Of a stretch of DNA of 64,000 nt, positions 46,651-57,500 are shown in pieces. Each line of letters opens with the position of its first letter. The first letter of the stretch is position 1. The translations under genes were made by a program, and so were the position numbers. The stretch is taken from assembly GCA_033060915.1 (NCBI GenBank), contig CM065397.1:28636501-28700500 (forward strand), in the 5' to 3' direction. This DNA is from Euryodendron excelsum. Its lineage: Eukaryota > Streptophyta > Magnoliopsida > Ericales > Pentaphylacaceae. The notes beneath the pieces are model-generated. The model was not told where the DNA came from, ran no database searches, and saw only the letters and a program-made list of their open reading frames with translations.

Positions 46651-47288
46651 TTTGAGTAGTTATAATGCCCATTTTCAAACCCCAAATTGTATTTTTGGCC
46701 AGTTACAAGCCAGTATTATCCTCGATTGAAAACTCAAAAATAGCTTTTTCAAAACAAATGTCTAGACCATCATCATAAGCTACTGTACGTATGCTCTATG
46801 GTTGTCGTTACATGGATCTTCCGATACCAGAAATACGTAACCCGACAAAATAACGAAAATACCCTTTATTGGAAAAACATCATTTTTTTTCTAAAAAACA
46901 CAAATCAAAGTAATAGGTCTAGCACGTATGCTCTACAGATTTCGTTATACGGATATTTCATTTTAAAAATGCTATAACTACCAAAAATGATGAAAATACC
47001 CTTTTCTCGAAAAACACCCATTTTATAAAAAATGACATCGACTTTAGTTCTGAGTTTGTGTATGTATGCTCTATAGTTGTCGCTAGCTGGAACTTCCGTA
47101 TCAAGTGGCGGCTCCAAAAGTTTTTCCAAAACTAGCAACCCTTTTCAAATTAAATAAACCATGCGAGCCGAGACAAAAAAACCCCATACGGTCTGGAGTT
47201 AATCAAATCTCCAAGTCATATGAAAAACCCCATTCTAGGCCCGTCTTTTTCACGAGATATTTAGGCAGTCCGAAATCCGGTTGTGACA
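46651..47288 (+). mobile_element. 5' LTR of Tat-type element B, internally shortened
   Basis: The first 400 bp match 57501-57950 (TAATGCCC-TTTCAAACCCC, ACGTATGCTCTA-GGTT repeated three times). The sequence then jumps from GGAACTTCCGTAT to the equivalent of about 59195 (GGCGGCTCCAAAAG) and runs to the terminal GGTTGTGACA at 47288. About 1.25 kb present in the 3' LTR is missing. The exact left end is unclear. Confidence 0.75.
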
Positions 47289-47290
47289 AC

Positions 47291-47308
47291 TGGCGACTCC
47301 GCTGGAGA
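47291..47308 (+). other. Primer-binding site of element B
   Basis: TGGCGACTCCGCTGGAGA follows two bases after the LTR terminus GTGACA. The TGG start, position and sequence fit the minus-strand primer sites of Ogre/Tat-type elements. The complementary tRNA (probably an Arg tRNA, from memory of this lineage) should be verified. Confidence 0.7.
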
Positions 47309-48741
47309 TCCCTATAAGAGGATTAGAGTCACAGTAAACTCCCTCTAGCTACCCTTTTCTAGAAGTCCATTTAATCGAGCATCATCATTATCTTTGTTGA
47401 TTAATTGTCACCAGATTACAGTTTTCATTACATGTCCCCCTATTCCATGACTAATTTTGCTATTATTTTGCAGGATATCTGTCTTTACTTTCTATCTTTA
47501 CTTTACGCCTTTACTTTCTATTTTACTTTCTCGCACGAATGTATGGCAAGATATATGATAGGAGTTTGGCAGAATATATGATAGGATGAATGTACATGTT
47601 GCGTGTGTGCATTATCGATGTGGTATGATGATCAGACTCCCTTCCCATTTTCAAAAAAAATGCACAAACATGTGCAAGGCACAAAGTATACAACATAAAT
47701 GGCAACCAGCTTGCATCACCAACCTATAATGGCCACACCCCGGGGAGTGGGCCTAGGTTTGAAAATCTGGGAACCGAGCTTTTTTTAGGAAGCATTAGTC
47801 AACCTTTGAACCCTCATGCTGCATATAGCACCCTTAAGGTAGAGCCTCGAAACCTTGCATTATTAAGACATAATGCGAATTTCAAAAATGTGTTGGAAGG
47901 GAATCGCCCCATTTTCATACCTATTAAATATCAAACTGTCATCATGTACAAAGAGTCATGCCTGTATTTTCCATAAAAAACATGACTCAACACAAGTCCT
48001 AAGAGACTCAAGCCATTGCATCTCATGCATAGTAGAAACCCTAGTAGACAGGATGCATTTATCCCCTCAGATAGGTACAGCCTACCCAGACATCCAGGGG
48101 TTCAATACCCCAAGGATATTTCATGGCATGCATAGAGAATGTATGTTCGAGAAAACCTCGTTTTTCTTTTCGCAAGAAGTTGGACTGCCAAAAAGCAGAT
48201 CCAGAGTCAGCAAATTATGCCATCTAAAAACAACAAGCAGCTGAAATGTTGCCCAAATCATTGGATGAACAAAGAAGACCTAGTATAGGTTCATGCTTTT
48301 CCTAAAAAGATATTCTCTCTTTCCCAATGTATCTGTAATTTTTGTACATTGAATCATGAGGGCTGTCAAAGTAAAAATTCTGCCTCATGAATGAATGATC
48401 AAAATTACCATCTCCTTGTCTCAAATGCATGAATGTATGATACAAGCCCCAGGTAAGATGTGTCCAAATGATAGGGGCAAAAATTTCAACTTTTTGTGAA
48501 CCATATCATATTAGACTCTCTCTAGCAGAGAAAACCCCTTAGGATATGCATATATTTCTTACTTAATTAATGAGGCAATGTCCTAATTTTCAAAATTTTA
48601 TCCTACTCCAAGGGAAAGAGAAAAGGATAAACTGAAAGAAATCACCAAAGAAGATTTCCTTATCTGACATCTCATCATTGCTCCAAAACAAAAAAAAGGG
48701 ATCATACATCCAGACCTGTACAGAAACCGATAATCACCACA
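47309..48741 (+). other. Untranslated leader of element B
   Basis: About 1.4 kb between the primer-binding site and gag with no supported gene; short frames here have no recognisable domain. Long leaders are common in Tat-lineage elements. Confidence 0.5.
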
Positions 48742-50310
48742 TTGGTAGCAAGATGTCTCCAAATGGATCCTTTCAATGATCCAGCCCTTGGTCAAAATAT
48801 TACAACACAAGAGTTTGACACCCTCAAAGCTAAACTGGATGCTCTTATGACGATAGTACAAGGCTTTACAACCAAGGTAAGACCACCCCCAAAAGCTCCT
48901 GCCCTATCTCCCTTTATTTTCTCAACTGGGGCAAGGTCCAGTCAAGCACAAGCAGTTGCGCCTTCAACTTCTATATTCTCATTTCCAACAACAACTAAGC
49001 AGAAAGACTCCCTAGGCAAGGAACCTCTATCACTCCAAGAGTAAGCTCTATTACCCCCATCTAACAAGGCAGTTAACCAAAAGCTCAACACCATAGAGGA
49101 GACCCTTCATGCTCTTCAAAAGGTGGATACATTTTAAGGAACCAATTTCTCAGATCTTGACTTCTTCCTAGAACTATAGCTTCCTCCCAAGTTTAGGATG
49201 CCGGACTTCCCTAAATACAATAGAACGGGGAACCCACATGTCCACCTGCGTCTCTATGTGGGTGCCATTTGCGGATATGGAGACGATGAACCATTGCTCA
49301 TGCAGCTATTTCAACAGAGTCTAACTAGCTTTGCCATTCAATGGTTTTCTCAACTACAAATGCATTGTACCTGCACTTGGACTGAACTTACAGCAGCATT
49401 CCTGAAACAATACAAGCATAATTACGAACTCAACACGGATTGTTGCTCATTAATGAGGATGAGTCGCAAAACAGAGGAGTCTTTCAAAGATTACACTCTG
49501 AGATGGAGAGAGTTTGCTGCCCAAGTCAACCCCCTCTCCTGGAAATCGAATATACCCAGCTCTTTGTTCAGACCTTCAAAGGCTTATATTTTGACAAATT
49601 GTGCTCAAGTATAGGGAAAAGCTTCATTGACGTAATTCTGCAAAGGGAACTAATTGAAGACAACAACAAGACAAAAAGAATCATGGATCTTTATGCCTGA
49701 ACTTCTGATCCATCCATGCCAAAGAAGACCCTGGATAAGAAATTTGACAAGAAAGAAGGAGAGGTGTCTACCATCCTTCCAATAGAGAATAAGTCACCTA
49801 GAAAGCCCTCCTAGTCTCAGACCTTTCCAAATCAGACCATACTAGCACCAATGCAACCCACCGTAAGGCAAAACTATATGCGACGTGACCGGCCCTTCAC
49901 CACACTTGCCTGCACTCTAACAGAAGCCTTGGAGAAGTTGCTGGCTACCAATCAGGTTATTCTTCTGCCATATAGGGCGCCTCTTAATCCACTACTAATT
50001 TGGTTTGACCCATCCAAGATTTGCGCCTATTAGTTGGGATCCATTAGTCATACCACTAAAGAGTGCTTCACTCTTAGACACAAGATTCAGGACCTCATCG
50101 ACAGCAAGATCATCTCAATCAAGGTGGTAAATCCTTCACCACAAATGTGATAACAAATCCACTCCTACAACATGGAAATGTCAACATCCTGTCATATGGA
50201 GACCCTTTCAATCTAGCGCCACTTATTGGACTCGAAAGAACGATCATACCAGCCCACATAGTATCCCTGGCTGAGACTATTAGTGACAACATCATATCTG
50301 CATTTGACTA
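48742..50310 (+). pseudogene. Gag of Tat-type element B, broken
   Basis: An N-terminal helical segment (EFDTLKAKLDALMTIVQGF, 48805-48865) and a Pro/Ser-rich linker come first. The retrotransposon gag domain follows (MPDFPKYNRTGNPHVHLRLY at 49198; LTSFAIQWFSQL; TWTELTAAFLKQY; SFKDYTLRWREFAAQVNP). The frame shifts once near 49545 and goes on as FVQTFKGLYFDKL, then ERPFTTL-like sequence and the Cys/His tail (ICAY-stop-LGSISHTTKECFTLRHKIQDLID at 50025-50100). Several in-frame stops are present (49042, 49137, 49179, 49698, 49812, 50032). After about 50340 the coding sequence is interrupted by LTR family D. No protease, reverse transcriptase or integrase follows in this element. Confidence 0.88.
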
Positions 50311-53300
50311 CAACTAGTAATCAGAGTATTTTACCCGTCTGGTGAGTGAGGGGCTTACCCCTTAAGAAGTGTCACGCCCTAATTTTTAGCACTAAAAAAA
50401 ATACACAAGTGAGAAAAATACGATACTCTCTCATTAGAACTCATCCTCCTAGAAAGACGAGTGCGACTACGTTTGAATCATAAATTGATTTGAACAAGGG
50501 CTTTTGAAAAAAATTTGGAGTCGCCACCTAACTTTGTTAAGGTGAGTTAGATCACCTAAAACTAAGTATAATCCAAATATTAAATTTAGGGTTTTGAAAA
50601 GGGTTTTTAGAAAATTTCCACAAGAGAAGGGTTTTTAAGAAAACAGGTTGTTTGGCAACCTTTGAAATATGCATTAGGCTATCACCCTATTCCGCCCCTC
50701 CAGTACCTACATGTCTATTCTCCCTAGGTTTACTCATTTAGAATCTTTGATTATTCAATGCCCAATTATACTCACTTTGAAAAGAATTTTAGAAAGAAGT
50801 TTGATATGATGTATGACATGCAAGTGCAAGAAAAAGATTTGATTTTTGAAAATAAATTTGAAGATGAGATTTGAAGTTTGAAAGAGGTTGTGGAAATTAA
50901 AAACTTAAAAAAGACTGTGGAATTAGAAATTTAAAAAAGGTTGTGACCGCACCTATGAGGGTTGCCTATGTATCCTTTTGTTGGGAATCAAATCAATCGT
51001 AGTTCGAACTCGGGGTCTGATTGAAAACAAACACTTAAAGGTTTTTAAAAGCTTAACTTGAAAAAGTTTGATTTGAAAAGGGTTTGATTTGAGTTTTAAA
51101 TGGAAGATTGAAAATCAAGCTTTTGTTTGAAATTGACTTTGATTCAAAATCGATCTTGGAATGGACTTTGATTTAAAGTTGAACTTGATCATTTGAAATT
51201 GAACTTGGAATTGACTTTGATTTGAAATCGAACTTGAAATAAAACTTGAACTTGATTTGGAAAAGATTGAGTTGAGCTTTGAAAACATCTTGACTTAGAT
51301 TGAAGTTTAAAAATCATCTTGGTTTAGAAAAGAATTTTTGAAAAGAGTGGAAGCTTCCTAACTTTAGAGTTAGGGTTGAACTAGGGTTTAGGTATCCTAG
51401 GACTTAGGTAACCTAGGGTTGAAGCATGTACTTGAATTGGAAAGATTTGATTTGATCTTGAAAAGTTTGATTTTAGAAAGTTTTGAATTAGAAAAGTTGG
51501 ATTAAAGAAAGATTAAGAAAGGATTTGATTTGATTGTAGAAACACTTGATTTAGAAAAGATTTGTAAATATTTGACTTGATTATTTCATTTGAAAGAATT
51601 TAAAAAGTTAGGGTTCAGGAAAGATTGAATTTTGGAAAGCTTTGAATTAGGCAAGTTTTAAAATAAGAAAGATCCATTTTAGGAAAGTGCCAAATTAAGA
51701 AAGTTTCATTTTAGAAAAATTTTCATTTTAGGAAAGTATTGATTTTGGAAAGATCCATTTAAGAAAGGTTTGAACTTAGAAAGATTTGAAATTTGGAAAT
51801 AAGATTTGAAAGTTTGAAATTAGGAAAATTTTAGAATTGGGAAAGATTTGATAAGTTGAATTTAGAAAGTTGAGTTAAGGAAGACTTGGAAATTTTGAAA
51901 TTAAGAAAGGTATGTGTCGCGCCCCGATTTTTGACCAAGTCCTTTCGGTTCGGAGACAAAGTGCGAAACTCTGTCATTAGAACTCATTCTCCTAAAAGGA
52001 CGAGTGCGACTAGGTTTGAACTTGAAATTGATTTGATAAAGGGCTTTCTAGAAAAATAGGAGTCGCCACCTAACTTGATTAAGGTGAGTTAGGGCACCAA
52101 AAACTAAATATAATCCAAAGATTAAACTTAGGGTTTTTGAAAAAGGTTTTGAAACACTCCCTTGAGAGATGATTTTTTGAGAAAATAGGTTGTTTGGCAA
52201 CCTTTAGAAAGTTTTTAAGCTCTTTTTGAAAATAACTCCATTTTACTCTTTCCAAAATAGAAATCTATGGTCTAGGGGTTAGTTACGTGCAGGGAAGATA
52301 TCCTGAGATCATCACCCTACCCCGCCCTTTTGGTACCTACATGTCTAATCATCCTTTATTCATTCACTAGAACAACCGGTTACCATTATCCACTTAATAT
52401 CCACTTTAGAATCTTAAAAACGGGGTTTAGTCATCACTTTTCGGATGAATGATGCATGATGCAAGTTTTAAAAGAAGTTTAAAAACATGAGAGTTTAGAA
52501 GGGATTTGAGATAAAAACTTTGAATCGAATAGAAACTTTTGAAAAGGGGGTTGGGGTTGAAATAAAAGTTATGACCGCACCACTTTAGGTTGCCTACGTA
52601 TCTCATTTGGCGAGAATCAGGTCATTCGTAGTTCGGGCAAGAGCCTGATGGAAAATAGGCACGTTAGGGCATTTGGAATGTTTTGAAGACACATTAAGGT
52701 CTTTGGAGAGATGTGAAGACACTTTAAGGTCTTTAGAAAAAAAGAGCTTGAGAGTTTTGAAATTGGATGTTGGAATATTTTGGGAATAGAACTTAAAAGT
52801 TTTTGAAAAGTGCTCTTGAAATAGGGTTTTAAAGTGTTTTGAAATATTTAGGAGTAACTCGATGGAGCTTTGGGAATATTTTGAAATAACTCAAGAGAGT
52901 TTTGAAAATATTTTGAAGTCTTGTTTTGAAAACCTTGGAGGTATGATTTTGGAGTGTTTTAGTAAATTGGTCTTTGAAAAGTTTTTGAAAGTGATTTTTG
53001 AAAACACCTAGGACTTTGGAACTCTAATATGGACAACCTTGAAAGTTGAATTTAATGTATCACCTTCCCTTGGAATCTCTAACCATAAAAAGTGTAGGGA
53101 CACTTTAGGGTTGTGAGTTCTTGAAAACATTCTTGGAAATAATTTAAAGATAGTATGTAAGAGTATTAGAAAAAGTTATGGAGTTGGTTTTTTAAATCTC
53201 AAGGGAGTAGGAGGTTTTTGAAAAAATGGGTTATGAGAATAGTTTTGAATTGAAAGACCATTTGAAAAGGGATTCTTGAGTTGGAACCTTGAAGCATACT

Positions 53301-53462
53301 AACCTAGGTTGGGTTGGCCTAAGGTTAGGGATGACCTAAGGTTAACTGACTTGGGTTAGGTTAATCTAGAGTTAAGGTGACCTAGGGTTAATCGACTAGG
53401 GGTTGGTTAGTCCTAGGGTTAAGGTGACCTAGGGTTAACTAACTTGGGTTGGGTTAACCTAG

Positions 53463-53842
53463 GGTTGGACAACTAGGGTCAAGTTAACCTAGGGTTAAGG
53501 TGTCCTAGGGTTAACTAACTCGAGTTAGGTTACCCTAGGGTTGGACAACTAGGGTCAAGTTAACCTAGGGTTAAGGTGACCTAGGGTTAGCTAACTCGAG
53601 TTAAGTTAACCTAGGGTTGGACAACTAGGATCAAGTTAACCTAGGGTTAAGGTGACCTAGGGTTAGCTAACTCGAGTTAAGTTAACCTAGGGTTGGACAA
53701 CTAGGGTCAAGTTAACCTAGGGTTAAGGTGACCTAGGGTTAGCTAACTCGAGTTAGGTTAACCTAGGGTTGGACAACTATGGTCAAGTTAACCTAAGGTT
53801 GGATAACTAGGGTCAAGTTAACCTATGGTTGGATTAGATGAT
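53463..53842 (+). repeat. 76-bp tandem repeat array in LTR D
   Basis: GGTTGGACAACTAGGGTCAAG starts at 53463, 53539, 53615, 53691 and 53767, exactly 76 bp apart, with shorter degenerate units from about 53290 and a final partial one near 53797. Units are full of TTAACCTAGGGTT and TAGGGTTAAGGTGACC, superficially telomere-like. Confidence 0.95.
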
Positions 53843-55085
53843 GGTTTTGAAAGGTGATTTCATGTATTTTTTAAAAGAGTTTTGGAAAACAAATCATGTC
53901 ATGCAAAGAACTTTGGTAGACAACCCTTTTTGAAAATCATTTTCATAAAAATTGACTCTAATCAAGTATATGGTTTATATGGTTGAGGTTTGAAAACCTT
54001 TCCAAAGAAAGTTTCCTGAGGTCCATTATAACATTTATCTTGAAAAGAGTAGGGATTCCAAAAATCAACACAATGATGACAATTTTTTGAAAAACCACTT
54101 TTAATATAAAGATAGAGAGAATGAACTTTTGAAAACCATTTTTGAGAGGAAGATTTTGAAAACCGTTTTCCAAAGGAAACCGTTCCAACAAGTTAGGGTT
54201 CTTATAGCCAATGTAAAAGGGAGACCACTCAAGAGAGGATTCCATGAAGCCATTCCAACCACTAAACTTGAGAGAATAACAACCTTAGAAATTAGAGAGT
54301 TTGAAAAGCATTTTTATGCAAGTTGGAATGCAAGGGTGCAAAGGTGTGAGTTAGGGGTTAATAGGGAGATTTTCTAAGGCATGATTACCTAGTGTCTCAT
54401 TCTAAGCTTTAAGGGACCAACTCTTAGAACCATTTTGAAGGGAATATTGAGCTTGAAAATGGCATGGAAATAAGAATAGTGTAAGTTTTGAAAAACATGA
54501 TTATAAACATGAAAATAAAGCCAAGCACACAAGACATGAACAAGATAGCAATATGTAAGGTGGTCATGAATTCATATAAGGCTTTTAGGCTACACCACAT
54601 AATCAAGGGGCTTCAAGGCCATACCATCTTAAAGTAGGCTAGTGAAAGATCCCCCTACACGATGGCCCTCACTAACTTTCCTCTAGGCATGAACTAAGAG
54701 CCTTATTGCTTCAAGCATGTAAGAAAGTGAGGTAGAAGATGGAGATTAAAATAGAGAATAGCCTAAGTAGGCTAAGAGGGAGAAGAGAGGAGTGAGGGAA
54801 GGCAAAAATATAAAAGAAATAACACCTTTTGCCTTTAATACACTTGCAATCTTCTATGGATGTCTTGATTTGAGCTTGGATGGCTTTAGGCGTGCTTAAA
54901 GGGCTGGAAGGAGGTGTTCTATGGTATGGAAGGCTATGTAGGTGAAGTGTATAGGTTAGGGGGAGGTGGAATCTAGCTTAAGTGTTTGAGGTATGGGATG
55001 TATATAGGAATTCGAGGTTTTGGAGCAGTTTTTGCAGAGCTTCGCTATCAATTTTGATTATGGAATATGCAAAGGGGGAGGCCTG

Positions 55086-55093
55086 TATTTATA
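55086..55093 (-). promoter_or_regulatory. TATA box of the inner LTR D
   Basis: The minus strand reads ACCTATAAATACAGGC. It places the transcription start near 55055 and about 3.1 kb of R/U5 to the left, which includes the 76-bp array. Confidence 0.6.
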
Positions 55094-55369
55094 GGTAATC
55101 TGGGAGAAGCCTGGCGCATGTAGTACATTCGCTAGAACTGTTCCATTGCCAAAATGCCACGTGGCACCCATTATACTGGCTGAATTCTGACGGTTGGTCG
55201 AACTTTGGTCAATTTGATCAAAATCTGGGCGCATGTAGCATACGCTCCGTCACCGGGAGCGTTCGTTTAAACTTTGCCTTGATAATTGACCCAACCGGGA
55301 GGGTTCCAGGGGAATCGGTTGCACCCACGGTGTTTTTCTAGGGTTTCTCATGGACTTTCGTGTTTTCAA

Positions 55370-55930
55370 AAAGTTTGAATGGTGTTCGGAAGTGTGAGAT
55401 ATTGTCCCAAAAAATGTGCATGAAATCGCATCTCTACGGAGCATCTGTGATACGCTCTATAGGAGTTCAAAAGTAGATGTTTGCATGCCGTATGATTGAG
55501 GCGTTTGAGAAGCGAACTCGTCGATCGAACCATACCGATGGAAAATACTCTAGACATACTATCGAGAATTTTCTAATTTTTGCATTTCTCAAGTCGTTTG
55601 ACGGTGCGTTTTAATCAGAGAATTGGAAAAAAGGTCAATCTTGGTGGAGCGTTTGTGAAATGTTCTAGGGGTTGCTCTAAGTAGCGATTTTCGAGCCACG
55701 CAATAAGGGATTTCAGGGAGCGATCTATCCGATCGAATCGTATCGATGAAAAGACCAATGAATGAGCTTTTGAGAATTCCTTGGTTTATGTATTTCTCAA
55801 GTCATTTGACGATGTGTTATAACTAGGAAATCGAGAAGGAAAGACAATTTTGGCGGAGCATCTGCAAGACTCTCCAGGGAACTTTTATCGAGTTAGGGGT
55901 GTTTGGCGTTGTAAGGTCCTCTTTAGGTTA
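55370..55930 (+). repeat. About 208-bp tandem repeat, nearly three units
   Basis: TTTCTCAAGTC-TTTGACG-TG occurs at 55584 and 55793, and shared motifs (GGAGC-T-TG-GA, CGATCGAA-C-TA-CGATG) show an earlier unit from about 55370. Copies are considerably diverged. Confidence 0.75.
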
Positions 55931-56217
55931 AACAGGGGTGTATGGTAAGACCCACCATTCAAAATTCTAGGACTGGCGTTGTTTTCAAGGCGCGTTCGAG
56001 TCGTCAGGGGCAAAATGGTCATTCTGACCAGAGTTAGCCAAAATGGGACCAAAATTGGACAAAAAGGCCTACGGAGTACGCTTAACTGCTTAGTAACACT
56101 TTGGAAGGGTGGACTTACCATTTTGAGGGATTTTGAACTTTTTTAAAACGTGTCTAGAAGCCCAAGGGGGCAGGTTTGGTCATTTTTCACCAAGTCAGGC
56201 TAGTAGGCGCCGGTGTT

Positions 56218-56560
56218 GACCAAGGTGTTGGTTCCCAAGATCGCCCGATCTCGAAAAACTACCTGTGCGGTGTTGGTCCCTGAGACCGCCCAGCCTCAAA
56301 GAGCTACTTATAGGGTGATGTTAGTTTCTAAGAACGCTTGGTCTCAGAAAGCTACCTATGATGATGGTGTTGGTCTTCGGGAACACTTGGTCTCAGAGAA
56401 CTACCAAATAACGAAATTCTACATTGGCGGGCTAGTAGGCGCCAGAAGTGAACCTTCTAGAATTTGATAAGGTGTTGTTGGTCCTCGAGATCGCCCGATC
56501 TCGGGAAGCTACCTGGATGGTGTTGGTTCCCGAGACCGCCCGGTCTCGAAAAGTTGCCTG
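56218..56560 (+). repeat. About 47-bp tandem repeat with a hairpin in each unit
   Basis: Units starting GGTGTTGGTTCCC lie near 56224, 56270, 56318, 56365, 56470 and 56519. Most contain the inverted pair CGAGA-CCGCCC-GGTCTCG or a variant. The array occupies the U3 side of the inner LTR D. Confidence 0.85.
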
Positions 56561-57104
56561 GAATGCCTAAAGGCATGATGATGTTTATGGCTTCGATTGG
56601 GCCTTGTGGGTTTGGGAAGCTACTAGTTGACTGGAATGGAGTTTGAAAGACCTGTCTTGGGCTTACATGTGTTGTGATGTTTGAAAACTGAGTCCGGTCG
56701 GACCGGAAATCGCCGAGTGGGCATGAATAGGGTGCTTATAGTATGAAAAAGGTATGACAGTTTGAATTTAAGAAATATTAAAATTAGGAAAGATTTAATA
56801 ATTTAAAATTTAGAAAGTTGAGATTTGGAAAGGTTTGAAATTAAGAAAGATTAGAATTATGAAAGATTTGATAATTTGAAATTTAAAAAGTTGAGATTTG
56901 GAAAGGTTTAAAATGAGGAAAGATTGAAATTCTATTTCCTAAAGTTGAAGATTGGTTTTTATTTTCAAAAATAGATGATTTGATTTTATTTCCAAAATTG
57001 AAAGATTGGATTTGAATTCCTAAATTGGAAGATTTGATTTGACATGGAATTAGAAAGATTGAGTTTTGAGAATCTTGGATTTGGAGATTTATGGTTTGGT
57101 CTAG

Positions 57105-57260
57105 CATAGCCGTCACGTTGTCTAGTTCCTGGCTCAAAACAGGCTCCTTCCTAGCCGTCACTCTGCCTGATTTTTGGCTTAAAACAAGCTCCTGCCTAGC
57201 CGATACTCTACTCGATTTCTAACTCCAAACAGGCTCCTACTAGTCATCACTCTGCTTAGT
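57105..57260 (+). repeat. About 50-bp tandem repeat, three to four units
   Basis: TAGCCGTCAC followed by TCTAGTT or CTGATTT, GGCTCAAAACAGGCTCC, recurs near 57105, 57154 and 57200 with a partial fourth unit. Confidence 0.75.
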
Positions 57261-57500
57261 TTTTTGCTGCTAAACTACATCCGTAATAAGCTGGAACTTC
57301 GTCGAAGTCACTCTAGGTATACAAAATTAGGTTTTAAGCCATGGAAACTATGTATTTTTTATTCTACTCCTTCTCAGTTTTTAGTGGCCACTTTTAGCCG
57401 GCATACTCCATCAACATATTCATACATAGCTACATTTTAACCTGTCTTAAGCCATCTTAATGCCCGTTTTCAAAAATCATAAAGATGCATATGAACTCAT

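Larger units (their letters stand above)
51915..56759 (-). mobile_element. Solo LTR of family D, 4.8 kb, nested in the outer LTR
   Basis: It begins TGTCGCGCCCCG and ends GGTATGACA. Flanks are GTATG (51910-51914) and GTTTG (56760-56764), a 5-bp TSD with one mismatch. The surrounding outer sequence AAGAAAGGTTTGAA is rebuilt when it is removed. A minus-strand TATA box is at 55086-55093. No gag or pol is present, so this is a very long LTR left alone, as known for Ogre-like elements. It carries the 76-, 208- and 47-bp tandem arrays listed below. Confidence 0.78.
50370..57300 (-). mobile_element. Outer LTR of family D inserted in element B
   Basis: It starts TGTCACGCCCTAATTTTTAG at 50370, directly after the gag coding region of B. 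Its first 650 bp run parallel to the inner copy at 51915 (CGAGTGCGACTA-GTTTGAA, GGAGTCGCCACCTAACTT, AGGTTGTTTGGCAACCTTT). Motifs are the reverse complement of family-B features (GGTGGCGACTCC, ATACGTAGGCAACC), so it lies in minus orientation. It is interrupted at 51914 by the inner copy and resumes at 56760 with the same AAGATTTGAAATTTAGAAAG-type low-complexity purine-rich DNA. Its right end is uncertain, near 57100-57300. Confidence 0.65.

Noticed and set aside
53290..53842. Interstitial telomere sequence
   Set aside because: TAGGGTT occurs often but not as a 7-bp tandem; the true period is 76 bp within an LTR.
56213..56467. 84-aa open frame with repeats
   Set aside because: Explained by the 47-bp tandem array in the LTR; no protein family.
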